Shown piece by piece: positions 45,250-53,928 of a DNA stretch of 64,000 bases. Each line of letters starts with the position of its first letter. Within the stretch, counting starts at the first letter, position 1. A program made the translations under genes and the position numbers. Origin of the DNA: Bradyrhizobium erythrophlei (GTDB taxonomy: Bacteria > Pseudomonadota > Alphaproteobacteria > Rhizobiales > Xanthobacteraceae). The notes under the pieces were generated by a model, which worked only from the letters and a program-made list of their open reading frames with translations, searched no databases and was not told the DNA's origin. The stretch is taken from contig NZ_LT670818.1 of the NCBI RefSeq assembly GCF_900129505.1, positions 4,807,001 to 4,871,000 of the forward strand. The letters run 5' to 3'.

Positions 45250-47838
45250 GTGCTGACCCGTATTGTCGTATCGATTGTCAAAGCCTGCACGAGGTTTGCT
45301 TCTCTCACGGTTCTGGTCGCGCTCATTCTTGCGATAGCGGCGGGCTACTATACGTCCCGGCATTTCACCATCAACACCGACATCAACACGCTGATTTCGT
45401 CCAATCTGGACTGGCGCAAGCGCGATAACCAGTTCGGCGCCGCCTTCGATCGCGAGCGGACGATTCTCGCGGTCGTCGAGGCCCCGACGCCGGAATTGAC
45501 CAGCACGGCAGCCAAGGCGCTGGCCGAGAAACTGTCGGGCGACAAGACCAACTTCGAATCGGTTGCCCAGCTCGGCACCGGAGAATTCTTTGAAAAGAAC
45601 GGGCTGTTGTTCCTGCCGGTGGCGGAGGTCGGCCAGCTGACCGGACAGTTCGAATCGGCAGCACCCCTGATCGAGATCATAGCCGGCGATCCCTCTATCC
45701 GCGGCTTGACCGGCGCGCTGGAAACCGGGCTCGCCGGCGTCAAGCGCGGCCAGGTCAAGCTCGACAGCACCGAGCGGCCCTTCAACCTGATCGCCCAGAC
45801 CGTCGAGAACGTCCTGAACAAGGGTTCGGCGACCTTCTCCTGGCGCGAGCTCACCAGCGACAAGCCGCTGGAGGATTCCGACCGGCGCGCCTTCATCGAG
45901 TTCAAGCCGATCCTGGACTTCAACGCGCTGGAGCCCGGCAAGGCTGCGACCGACGCGATCCGGCAGGCGGCCAACGACCTTAATTTCGCGGGCGAATATG
46001 GCGCGCGGGTCAGGCTGACCGGGCCGGTTCCGATCGCCAACGAGGAATTCGCCACCGTTCAGGACGGCGCCATCAGGAACGGAATCGGCACCGTCATCGT
46101 CGTGCTCGTGATTCTCTGGATGGCGCTGCATTCGCCGAAGATCATCTTCGCGGTGTTCGTCAATCTCTTCATCGGCCTTTCCATCACCACCGCCGCCGGG
46201 TTGATGATGGTGGGCTCGCTCAACCTGCTCTCGGTCGCGTTCGCAGTTCTGTTCGTTGGATTGGGCGTCGATTTCGGCATTCAGTACAGCGTCCGCTACC
46301 GCTCGGAACGCTTCAAGGGCAACGATCTGACGGCGGCGCTGGTGCAGGCGGCCGAGCGCTCCGCGGTGCCGCTGTCGCTGGCCGCGATGGCGACGGCGGC
46401 CGGATTCCTCTCCTTCCTGCCGACCGACTACAAGGGCATCTCCGAACTCGGCGAGATCGCCGGCGTCGGCATGCTGGTGGCCTTCACCTCCAGCATCACC
46501 GTGCTGCCCGCGATGTTGAAGCTGCTCAACCCGCCCGGGGAAATGGAGCCGGTCGGCTACGCGTTCCTGGCGCCGCTCGACCGCTTTCTCGAGGATCATC
46601 GCGTCGTCATTATCGTCGGCACGCTGCTGATCGCGGTCGCCGGCCTGCCGCTGCTTTACTTCCTGCGCTTCGACTTCAATCCGATCAATCTGCGCAGTCC
46701 CAAGGTCGAATCGATCGCGACCTTTCTCGATCTGCGAAAGGACCCCAACACCGGCGCCAACGCCATCAACGTGATGACGAACTCGGATGAGGACGCCAGG
46801 AAGATCCAGGCCCGGCTCGAGAAAGTTCCGGAAGTGCTGCGCGTGATGTCGCTGGAGAGCTTCGTGCCGGAAGATCAGCCCGCGAAACTGAAGCTGATCG
46901 CGCAGGGCGCCAAGGTCCTCAATCCCGCGCTCAACCCGGACTCCATCGATGACCCGCCGTCGGACGCGGAGAATGTCGAAGCGTTGAAAGGATCGGCGGA
47001 AAACCTGCGCAGGACCGCCGGCGATGCCAAGGGTCCGGGCGCGGTGGCGTCGCGGCGGCTCGCCGATGCGCTGTCGAAGCTCGCCGATTCCAACCAGGCC
47101 ACGCGCGACAAGACCCAGGCGATTTTCGTCAACCCGCTGAAGGTCGTACTCGACCAACTGAAGAATTCGCTGCAGGCGGCGCCGGTCAGCCTGAAGACCC
47201 TGCCGCCGGATCTGGTCGCCCAGTGGAAGACCAGGGATGGCCTGCAGCGCGTCGAGGCGCTGCCGCGCGGCGATCCCAACGACAACGACACGCTGCGCAA
47301 GTTTGCCGCCGCGGTTCTGGAGGCCGAACCGACCGCGATCGGCGGACCGGTCTCGATCCTCAAATCCGGCGACACCGTCGTGAAGGCGTTCATCCACGCC
47401 GGCATCACGGCGCTGCTGGTGATCGGCTTCCTGCTCTGGCTGACGTTGCGGCGGATCACCGACGTGCTGCTGACGCTGGTGCCGCTGTTGGTGGCGGGCG
47501 CGGTGACGCTGGAGATCTGCGTGCTGATCGGAATGCCGCTCAACTTCGCCAACATCGTCGCATTGCCGTTATTGCTCGGCGTCGGTGTCGCCTTCAAGAT
47601 CTACTATGTCACGGCATGGCGATCGGGCAGAACGAATTTGCTGCAATCGAGCCTGACGCGGGCGATATTTTTCAGTGCGCTGACGACGGCGACCGCGTTC
47701 GGGAGCCTGTGGCTGTCGAGCCACCCGGGGACCGCGAGCATGGGCAAGCTTCTGGCGCTCTCGCTTGTTACCACGCTCGCCGCGGTGCTGTTGTTCCAGC
47801 CGGCGCTAATGGGAAAGCCCCGCGACATCGGGGAGTAG
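45250..47838 (+). CDS. hpnN: Hopanoid transporter HpnN (RND family)
   Basis: An 862-residue RND transporter. TM1 (LTVLVALILAIAAGYYTS) is followed by a periplasmic domain and a helix bundle containing VLFVGLGVDFGIQYSVRYRS. The second half repeats the pattern, ending with VALPLLLGVGVAFKIYYVTA. HpnN moves hopanoids from the inner to the outer membrane in Rhodopseudomonas. It starts with GTG at 45250 and is divergent from ispH-hpnH. Its final 33 bases overlap the 3' end of the DUF2147 gene on the other strand. Confidence 0.92.
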   Translation: MLTRIVVSIVKACTRFASLTVLVALILAIAAGYYTSRHFTINTDINTLISSNLDWRKRDNQFGAAFDRERTILAVVEAPTPELTSTAAKALAEKLSGDKTNFESVAQLGTGEFFEKNGLLFLPVAEVGQLTGQFESAAPLIEIIAGDPSIRGLTGALETGLAGVKRGQVKLDSTERPFNLIAQTVENVLNKGSATFSWRELTSDKPLEDSDRRAFIEFKPILDFNALEPGKAATDAIRQAANDLNFAGEYGARVRLTGPVPIANEEFATVQDGAIRNGIGTVIVVLVILWMALHSPKIIFAVFVNLFIGLSITTAAGLMMVGSLNLLSVAFAVLFVGLGVDFGIQYSVRYRSERFKGNDLTAALVQAAERSAVPLSLAAMATAAGFLSFLPTDYKGISELGEIAGVGMLVAFTSSITVLPAMLKLLNPPGEMEPVGYAFLAPLDRFLEDHRVVIIVGTLLIAVAGLPLLYFLRFDFNPINLRSPKVESIATFLDLRKDPNTGANAINVMTNSDEDARKIQARLEKVPEVLRVMSLESFVPEDQPAKLKLIAQGAKVLNPALNPDSIDDPPSDAENVEALKGSAENLRRTAGDAKGPGAVASRRLADALSKLADSNQATRDKTQAIFVNPLKVVLDQLKNSLQAAPVSLKTLPPDLVAQWKTRDGLQRVEALPRGDPNDNDTLRKFAAAVLEAEPTAIGGPVSILKSGDTVVKAFIHAGITALLVIGFLLWLTLRRITDVLLTLVPLLVAGAVTLEICVLIGMPLNFANIVALPLLLGVGVAFKIYYVTAWRSGRTNLLQSSLTRAIFFSALTTATAFGSLWLSSHPGTASMGKLLALSLVTTLAAVLLFQPALMGKPRDIGE

Positions 47839-48414
47839 GCAGATGTCACCGACGGGATCGGCGGGCTGCGCGGCTGTCAGTTTTTGGCCCTTGGCGGCTG
47901 GATTCACGGACCCGGTGGTCTTCGGCGCAGGGGCAGGCTTGGGCGCCGCGCCTGCAGCCTTCGGCGAACCCTTGGCCATGCTGTTGGCGGGGCTCGAGGG
48001 GATCGGACCCGAAACACGGGTCCAGGTTTCGCCGCCGCAGAGAAAACCGAGGACGCAGCCCTGGATCTCGAGATGGTCCGAATCGACCGGCTTGATCGTC
48101 GAACTATAATATTGCCCGTCCTTGGCGTTGTAGACTTGGCCTTCCCACGCGTCGATGCCGGGTTTCTTCTTCATGTCGATCAGAATCGGCATCCCCAGGC
48201 TCGGCCTGCTCTGTTTTGATACATCTGGATTGTGCGTGTCCTTGCCACCCGGTGTCTGTTCCCAGGAGACCGCGCCCCACATGCTGCCATTGCATTGTGC
48301 AACGCGGATGTTGGCGACGCCATCGGCCACCTTCCAGTCGCCGGTGGGATCCAGTGCCAGCGCAGGCGCAAGGCCTGTCGCCAAAAATATTCCTGTATAT
48401 ACTACTCGGCGCAT
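47806..48414 (-). CDS. DUF2147 secreted protein
   Basis: A 202-residue exported protein from the Met at 48414 (MRRVVYTGIFLATGLAPALA as signal). The DUF2147 domain spans the next 100 residues: PTGDWKVADGVANIRVAQCN, then WEGQVYNAKDGQYYSSTIKP and a Cys pair in GCVLGFLCGGETW. The C-terminal 60 residues are low-complexity Ala/Pro/Lys. It is convergent with hpnN and overlaps its end by 33 bases. The family's function is unknown. Confidence 0.8.
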   Translation of the reverse strand: MRRVVYTGIFLATGLAPALALDPTGDWKVADGVANIRVAQCNGSMWGAVSWEQTPGGKDTHNPDVSKQSRPSLGMPILIDMKKKPGIDAWEGQVYNAKDGQYYSSTIKPVDSDHLEIQGCVLGFLCGGETWTRVSGPIPSSPANSMAKGSPKAAGAAPKPAPAPKTTGSVNPAAKGQKLTAAQPADPVGDICLLPDVAGLSH

Positions 48415-48552
48415 GATGTTTCGGGGGCAGTGCAACATGTCTAAACCTATGCTTATGTAGATGGGCCGAACGGCAGGGCAAAACGCCGCATTGAGCGTTC
48501 CCTGTTGACGAATTCAGTTGACGAAATGGCCATCAACCGAAGTATGTAGCTG

Positions 48553-49944
48553 ATGCTATATTCAAATCTAGACGTTTCCGAGATGTTTGTGGACCGCCAG
48601 GCGCAGCGCAGTTCCATGCATGCGCGCCACTTGAATGAGCAACTGGTGCGGGTGCTCAAGACCATCGGTTACGATGTCGGCTTTCAGAAGGGACAAGGCC
48701 AGTACCTCTACGATCGTGACGGTGCGCGCTATCTCGACCTACTGAGCGGTTTTGGCGTTTTTGCGATCGGCCGGAACCACCCGGCGCTGCGCCAGGCCTT
48801 GAAGAGCGTGCTCGACAGCGACCTGCCCAACCTCGTGCAGCTCGACGTCTCGACGCTGGCCGGCGTGCTGGCCGAACGTCTGCTGAAATTCGTTCCCTAT
48901 CTGGACAAGGTGTTCTTTGCCAATTCCGGCGCCGAATGCGTCGAAGCGGCGATCAAGTTTGCCCGCGGTGCCACCGGCCGGCCGGGCATCGTCTACTGCG
49001 CCCACGCCTTCCACGGGCTGTCCTACGGGGCGCTGTCGCTCACCGACGATCCGAATTTTCGCGCCGGCTTCGAGCCGCTGCTGCCGGGATGCACCCCGAT
49101 CCCTTTTAACGATCTCGCGGCTTTGGAGCAGGCGCTGTCCTCGCGCCAGGTTGCCGCCTTCATCGTCGAGCCGATCCAGGGCAAGGGCGTCAACATGCCG
49201 ACCGACGAATTCCTGCCGGGCGCCGCGGCGCTCTGCAAGAAGTACGGCACGCTGTTCGTCGCCGACGAAATCCAGACCGGGATCGGTCGCACCGGCCGCT
49301 TCCTCGCGGTCGAGCACTGGAATGTCGAACCCGATATGGTGCTGCTCGCCAAGGCGCTGTCCGGCGGCCATGTTCCGGTCGGCGCGCTGCTCACCCGCAA
49401 GTCGATCTTCGACAAGATCTTCAACCAGATGGACCGCGCGGTGGTGCATGGCTCGACATTCGCGAAGAACGATCTCGCCATGGCGGCGGGCATCGCCACG
49501 CTCGAAGTGATCGAGTCCGAAAAACTGGTCGAGGCTGCCGCCAAGCGCGGCGCCGAGCTTCGGCTGGCGCTGACCCGGATGGTCCCCGGCTACGAATTGA
49601 TGAAGGAAGTTCGCGGCAAGGGACTGATGATCGGCGTCGAATTCGGCCCGCCGAAATCGCTGCGGCTGAAGGCCTCCTGGAGCGTGCTGGAGACCGCCAA
49701 CAAGGGGCTGTTCTGCCAGCTCATCACCGTGCCGCTGTTCAAGGATCACAAGATCCTGACCCAGGTCTCCGGCCACGGCAGCCACACCATCAAGCTGTTG
49801 CCGCCTCTGACCATCACCGAGGAAGACTGCAACTGGATCGAGACCGCCTTCGACACCGTCATCGCCTCCAGCCACAAGGTCCCCGGCGCGATCTGGTCGC
49901 TCGGCAAGACGCTGGTCGACAACGCCGTGAGGAAGACGGCGTAG
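48553..49944 (+). CDS. hpnO: Hopanoid biosynthesis aminotransferase HpnO
   Basis: A 463-residue class III (ornithine-type) PLP aminotransferase. NSGAECVEAAIKFARGATGR binds the phosphate, AFIVEPIQGKGVNMP and LFVADEIQTGIGRTGRF carry the PLP-ring Asp, and the Schiff-base Lys is in MVLLAKALSGGHVPVGA. HpnO is required for aminobacteriohopanetriol in Rhodopseudomonas. It sits directly after the hpnN/DUF2147 pair on the plus strand. Assignment is by family and location, as generic class III aminotransferases look similar. Confidence 0.85.
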   Translation: MLYSNLDVSEMFVDRQAQRSSMHARHLNEQLVRVLKTIGYDVGFQKGQGQYLYDRDGARYLDLLSGFGVFAIGRNHPALRQALKSVLDSDLPNLVQLDVSTLAGVLAERLLKFVPYLDKVFFANSGAECVEAAIKFARGATGRPGIVYCAHAFHGLSYGALSLTDDPNFRAGFEPLLPGCTPIPFNDLAALEQALSSRQVAAFIVEPIQGKGVNMPTDEFLPGAAALCKKYGTLFVADEIQTGIGRTGRFLAVEHWNVEPDMVLLAKALSGGHVPVGALLTRKSIFDKIFNQMDRAVVHGSTFAKNDLAMAAGIATLEVIESEKLVEAAAKRGAELRLALTRMVPGYELMKEVRGKGLMIGVEFGPPKSLRLKASWSVLETANKGLFCQLITVPLFKDHKILTQVSGHGSHTIKLLPPLTITEEDCNWIETAFDTVIASSHKVPGAIWSLGKTLVDNAVRKTA

Positions 49945-49960
49945 GGCCGATCGTTCCCTT

Positions 49961-49992
49961 GTAGGATGGGTTGAGCGCTTGCGAAACCCATC
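49961..49992. repeat. REP hairpin, left of RAYT
   Basis: GTAGGATGGGT with ACCCATC forms a short hairpin. It is the mirror image of the copy at 50571-50601, flanking the RAYT gene in inverted orientation. Confidence 0.75.
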
Positions 49993-50001
49993 TGCCCGCG
50001 G

Positions 50002-50538
50002 CTAAGCTCGCTCTCCGAAATCCCCGCCGTCATGCGAGGCGTCGCCGGCCCAATCTGTGGGGTAGGTGCCGATTTTCACCATGCGGTGGAACGACGAATA
50101 CGGCCAATCTTTCACCCGCGTCACAAGCTCGTGCTTGACCGGGTTGATATGGATGTAATCGGTGTGACGCGTGAAATCTTCCTCATCGCGAATGGTATGC
50201 TCCCAATAGCGGCGCTGCCAGATACCCCGTTCGCCCTTGGCCGCGCGGCTTTCTGAAATCCGCTCCCCGTTTGCGATCTGGCGCGAAAATGTTGATTTAA
50301 TCAAGCGCCAGCGCGTGGCAAAATCGGCGTCGCCTTCGGGCAATGTCCAGACCGCGTGGAGATGATCGGGCAGCACAACCATCGCATCGATGGTGAAGGG
50401 GTGACGCCGGCGTATCTCACGAAACGCAGTCCGCAGATTGTCGACGTGCTCCGTCAACAACTGCAGATGTCGGTCCGCCAGATTGACGGTGAAGAAGAAG
50501 CTGCCTCCAACGAGAAAATTGCGGCGATAATCGGTCAT
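50002..50538 (-). CDS. REP-associated tyrosine transposase (RAYT)
   Basis: A 178-residue Y1/HUH-type nuclease of the TnpA-REP family. It contains the HUH pair in MVVLPDHLHAVWTLPEGDAD, the RRYWEHTIRDEEDFTRHTDY segment, which carries a candidate catalytic Tyr, and YIHINPVKHELVTRVKDWPY. Such domesticated single-domain transposases recognise REP hairpins and may cut and mobilise them. Two REP hairpins flank the gene, GTAGGATGGGT...ACCCATC on the left and GATGGGT...ACCCATCCTAC on the right. Confidence 0.88.
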   Translation of the reverse strand: MTDYRRNFLVGGSFFFTVNLADRHLQLLTEHVDNLRTAFREIRRRHPFTIDAMVVLPDHLHAVWTLPEGDADFATRWRLIKSTFSRQIANGERISESRAAKGERGIWQRRYWEHTIRDEEDFTRHTDYIHINPVKHELVTRVKDWPYSSFHRMVKIGTYPTDWAGDASHDGGDFGERA

Positions 50539-50570
50539 GCAAACATCTTAGCATGACGATACGCTGGGGT

Positions 50571-50601
50571 GATGGGTATCGCTGCGCTCCACCCATCCTA
50601 C
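50571..50601. repeat. REP hairpin, right of RAYT
   Basis: GATGGGT (50571-50577) with ACCCATCCTAC (50591-50601), the inverted counterpart of the left copy. Together the two flank the RAYT gene like a minimal REP-RAYT unit. Confidence 0.75.
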
Positions 50602-50608
50602 AGGGATC

Positions 50609-51370
50609 TCACCCCGCGCTCGTCTTCATCGCGCCCTGGAACTTCTCGCTAAACTCGGCGAGTTCGTCGGCGGCGATGTCGGAGACCGCCCAGTAGTTCA
50701 GCCCGCCCTCGCTCCAGCTTCGGACATTGAATCCCTGGAACGTCTCGGTCCTCGGCGCGCGGGTCTCGGTGTTCGCGGTTTGCGCCACGAACAGATTGAT
50801 TACGTGCAGGCGGCGGCGGTAGACGATGGCGCCGACGGGGCGGGCGTCGATATAATCGAGCCGGCCGCCGATCAGGGTGAATCCCAGCGCGGTGAGGTCG
50901 ATCACCGGCGGCGCCACGTCCAGTCTGCCGTTGAACCACGGTTTTACGGTGTGCTGGTCGGTCGAGACCACGTCGGTGAGATGGCCGGCCTGCAGCGAAC
51001 GCAGATGCGCCGAGACGATCTCGGAAGTAATGCGGGACTGGTCGTCGTTGCGCAGCACGATGGCGACGAGGCCGGTGGCCGCGATCGCGGACACCGCCGA
51101 CCCCATCGCAAAGCCCCGCAACACCGAGCGCCGGTTCGGCGCTGCTTGCGCCCGCGGCAGCGAAGCCTCGATGCGGCGGCGCAGTTCGGGCGGCGCCTTG
51201 TAGCGCAGATCGGCGCCTGCCACCGCCTTGCTCATCTCGCGGTAATCCCTCAGCGCGGCGGCGCAAGCCGCGCAGTTCGCGATATGGTCCTCGACTTCGC
51301 GCGCATGGCCGGCGTCGAGTTCGCCGTCGATCAGCGCGTGCAGCAGGATTTCGGCCTCGTCGCAGGTCAT
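50609..51370 (-). CDS. Zinc-binding anti-sigma factor
   Basis: A 253-residue membrane anti-sigma factor. The N-terminal zinc motif H-x3-C-x2-C is visible in EDHIANCAACAAALRDY, preceded by LLHALIDGELDAGHAREVE. A transmembrane segment at about residues 88-107 (GSAVSAIAATGLVAIVLRND) separates it from a periplasmic C-terminal domain. Its ATG overlaps the sigma-factor stop by four bases, and the pair is co-translated, the usual ECF arrangement. It should bind and hold the sigma factor until an envelope signal arrives. Confidence 0.85.
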   Translation of the reverse strand: MTCDEAEILLHALIDGELDAGHAREVEDHIANCAACAAALRDYREMSKAVAGADLRYKAPPELRRRIEASLPRAQAAPNRRSVLRGFAMGSAVSAIAATGLVAIVLRNDDQSRITSEIVSAHLRSLQAGHLTDVVSTDQHTVKPWFNGRLDVAPPVIDLTALGFTLIGGRLDYIDARPVGAIVYRRRLHVINLFVAQTANTETRAPRTETFQGFNVRSWSEGGLNYWAVSDIAADELAEFSEKFQGAMKTSAG

Positions 51371-51927
51371 TTCGGTGGCTCCTGTTCCGCCAGCCATGCC
51401 GAGCGCAGCATGGCGCGGGCGCGCGCGAGCCGGGACATCACGGTGCCGACCGGCACTTCCTCGACATGGGCGATCTCGCGATAGGAAAGATTCTCGATCT
51501 CGCGCAGCACGAAGGTCTCCCGGAACGGTTCGGCCAAAGCGCTCACCAGCCGCCGGATCGCGCCGGCGTCGCGCTGGCGCAGGATCTGGGCCTCCGGCGT
51601 TTCCGGTGCTTCGCTCCACAGCGGCGTCTGCTCGGCCTTCTCGGGCACGTCCTCGATGGTCTGGGTCGGCGAACTGGCGCGCCTTGCGTATTCGGCGCGG
51701 CAGACATTGCGCAGGATCGCAAACAGCCAGGGCTTCATCGCCGGGCCGCGATAAGAGTCAAAATGCTTCAGCGCGCGCAGGTAACATTCCTGCACCGCGT
51801 CCTCGGCATCGCTCGCATCGCGAAGCATGTAGCGCGCCAGCGTATAGACGTCGTCGAGATGCGGCAGTGCCGCGTCGCGAAAGCGCCGTGCCTTGTCCGG
51901 ATCGTCGTTGGCAGCGTTGACCGGCAT
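51367..51927 (-). CDS. ECF-type RNA polymerase sigma factor
   Basis: A 186-residue group 4 sigma factor from Met at 51927. Region 2 is LPHLDDVYTLARYMLRDASD and DAEDAVQECYLRALKHFDSY. Region 4 is FRETFVLREIENLSYREIAH then VGTVMSRLARARAMLRSAWL. Start codons further upstream (to 52026) are in frame but outside the family's usual length. Upstream lie the cupredoxin and metallophosphoesterase genes on the same strand. The sigma factor probably drives its own operon. Confidence 0.85.
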   Translation of the reverse strand: MPVNAANDDPDKARRFRDAALPHLDDVYTLARYMLRDASDAEDAVQECYLRALKHFDSYRGPAMKPWLFAILRNVCRAEYARRASSPTQTIEDVPEKAEQTPLWSEAPETPEAQILRQRDAGAIRRLVSALAEPFRETFVLREIENLSYREIAHVEEVPVGTVMSRLARARAMLRSAWLAEQEPPK

Positions 51928-52018
51928 CGCGCTGGGTCCGGCTTTCGTCGAAAGTGTTGCTGCCCGGCCGGCTTCGGTCCACCGGCCGGGCAGTGCTGTG
52001 ATGCCTTGGTTTATCGGG

Positions 52019-52351
52019 CTATTCAACCTTGATCATTCCGGTCATGTGCGGGTGCAGCGAACAAAAATACTTGTAATCGCCGGCCGCCGTGAAGGTGAAC
52101 GAGAAGCTGTTGTCGGTATCGAGCGTCTTCGACCTGAACTTGCCGGCCGAGACGATCGTGTGCGGAATGTCGTCGTGGTTGGTCCAGGTCACGGTGGTGC
52201 CGACCTTCACCGTCAGCTCCGCCGGGGCGAAGGTGAAATTGTCGATCGTCACGCTGGCGTCCTCGGCGTAGGCGTGCGCCGCGCCGAGCGACAGGGAAAT
52301 CGCCGCGGCGACGGCAAGTCTGCCGAGGCCGCGCAGGGTTACTGACATCAT
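52019..52351 (-). CDS. Amicyanin-like cupredoxin
   Basis: A 110-residue periplasmic copper protein. The signal peptide (LAVAAAISLSLGAAHAYA) is cleaved before EDASV. The type I copper site is His64 (HDDIPHTIVSAG), Cys97, His100 and Met103 (YFCSLHPHMTGM), with the amicyanin-like C-x2-H-x2-M spacing. It should carry electrons or bind copper in the periplasm. It lies 13 bases after the metallophosphoesterase and about 90 bases before the sigma factor gene, so an operon is likely. Two adjacent Met codons (52351, 52348) are equivalent start candidates. Confidence 0.88.
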   Translation of the reverse strand: MMSVTLRGLGRLAVAAAISLSLGAAHAYAEDASVTIDNFTFAPAELTVKVGTTVTWTNHDDIPHTIVSAGKFRSKTLDTDNSFSFTFTAAGDYKYFCSLHPHMTGMIKVE

Positions 52352-52364
52352 CTGAGAATTTCCT

Positions 52365-53309
52365 TTAACCCTGCAGTGGCGTGTCGATGATCGCGAGGCG
52401 CTGGTCGCCCGGCTTGAAGTTGACGCTGGCGACGCCGAGCAGCGTGCGAAGCTTGTCATCGGCGACCTTCATCGGGCCGGGCGAGGGGGCGGTGCCCGGC
52501 GCCGGCTGCGGGAAGGCGGTGGAGCGCGCGGTGTGGAAGGTGACGTTGCCCTCGACCTTCTGCATCACCTGGTGGATGTGGCCGTTGAGCACGGTCACCG
52601 AACCAAAGCCCTTGAGGTAATCCAGCGCGCGGGCGCTGTCCTCGGTGCCCCAGCCCCATTGTGGATACACCGTCCACAGCGGGATATGCGCGAACACCAC
52701 GATCGGCGTCGATTTCGATTTTCCCTTGAGGTCGTCCTCCAGCCATTCGATCTGGTCGGCGCCGAGATTGCCCAGCCCGCCGGCCTTGAGGTCCACCACG
52801 TTGACGAGGCCGATGAAGTGGACGCCGTTGGCGTCGAAGGAATAATAGCCGGCGCCCTTGGTGCCCTTGCCGTAGCGGTCCTTGTAGAACTTGACCTCCT
52901 CGTCGAGGAAGTCGTGCTCGCCCGGCACGTAATGCACGTCGAGCTTGGCCTGCGAGATGATGCGTTCGGCGTCGTCGAACTCGGCCGCCTTCGACAGATG
53001 GCTGATGTCGCCGGTGTGGATCATGAACGACGGTTTGGTCGGGATCGCCTTGACCCGGTTGATCGCCTCCTCGAGCGTGCCGAGCGCGTTCGGATTGGCC
53101 GGCTTGTCGAAGCCGACATGGCTGTCGCTGATCTGCAGGAAGGTGAGCCCTGTGGGCTCGGCGGCCAGCGCGGAATCGACCAGCCCCAGCGAGCGCGGCA
53201 CGCCGCCGGAAATGGTCCAGAGCACGCCGGTGCCGGCCCAGGTCATGCACTCCAGCACCTTGCGGCGGTTGACGCCGGGCTTGTCATCATGATGGTCGTG
53301 ATCGCTCAT
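52365..53309 (-). CDS. Tat-exported calcineurin-type metallophosphoesterase
   Basis: A 314-residue protein from Met at 53309. A His/Asp-rich start (MSDHDHHDDKPG) leads to a twin-arginine-like NRRKVLECMTWAGTGVLWTI and a cleavage site near ALAAEP. Catalytic motifs are LQISDSHVG, IHTGDISH, VPGEHDF (where many have GNHD), FAHIPLW and LNGHIHQVM. It hydrolyses phosphate esters in the periplasm with two metal ions. It is the first gene of the minus-strand operon with the cupredoxin, ECF sigma factor and anti-sigma factor. The His-rich N-terminus might bind metal. Confidence 0.85.
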   Translation of the reverse strand: MSDHDHHDDKPGVNRRKVLECMTWAGTGVLWTISGGVPRSLGLVDSALAAEPTGLTFLQISDSHVGFDKPANPNALGTLEEAINRVKAIPTKPSFMIHTGDISHLSKAAEFDDAERIISQAKLDVHYVPGEHDFLDEEVKFYKDRYGKGTKGAGYYSFDANGVHFIGLVNVVDLKAGGLGNLGADQIEWLEDDLKGKSKSTPIVVFAHIPLWTVYPQWGWGTEDSARALDYLKGFGSVTVLNGHIHQVMQKVEGNVTFHTARSTAFPQPAPGTAPSPGPMKVADDKLRTLLGVASVNFKPGDQRLAIIDTPLQG

Positions 53310-53928
53310 CGCCTGTTCTCCTTGGACCCTTGATTGGGTTTCCACGGGGCGTGATCGGGCGGGGGCGGGGTTTATTCCCGGCCGGGATCGACCGGCGGGC
53401 GCGGGCGATGACGATTTCGTGAGGGGCCGCCCGGGGCGTGCACCCCATAAATTCGAAATGGTCGACGGACGTCCGCTTTGGTGCGCATTCCGGACTGAGG
53501 TCGGACGTTACGACACTTCCGAAGAGCGCCCAGGACCGGACATGCGGTCCCGGCGCGCCTCCGGCACCGGGACCCGCTGATGGCTGCTTCGCTTCTTAAG
53601 CATTAGGCGGAGAGCGCGCGACCTCAGGGATGACGTGCAAAGCTAACAGGGCCGGGGTGTGTCTTGATGCCGGAAAAAACAGCGCCGGGCAGGAACCGTG
53701 CAGGCCCCAACCCACCGCTCTGAGGGATCAGGGCGCGCATCACCCCCGTCCATCTTGTCAACAAAGCGCCGAGGGAGCATCCTGATGTTCACAAACCAAG
53801 TCATCTGGGGAACGTCGGCCAGCATCGGCCTTTAGGGACGCCCCGACAATGTTGCCGGCTGCATTTGCAGGTGAGTCGGCGGATTCATCGCGCGTTGGTC
53901 TCTCTGGTCCGAAAATTGGGCAATCCCG
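53310..53928. other. Intergenic region between two divergent genes
   Basis: 619 bases with no supported gene. It must contain promoters for the metallophosphoesterase operon and the MHYT kinase. A 60-residue minus-strand frame at 53643-53825 is Arg/Pro-rich without a recognisable domain. The block 53465-53530 (ACGTCCGCTTTGGTGCGCAT onward) resembles decayed intergenic repeat. Confidence 0.5.

Noticed and set aside
53643..53825. 60-residue minus-strand frame in the intergenic region
   Set aside because: No domain, signal or ribosome binding site supports it.
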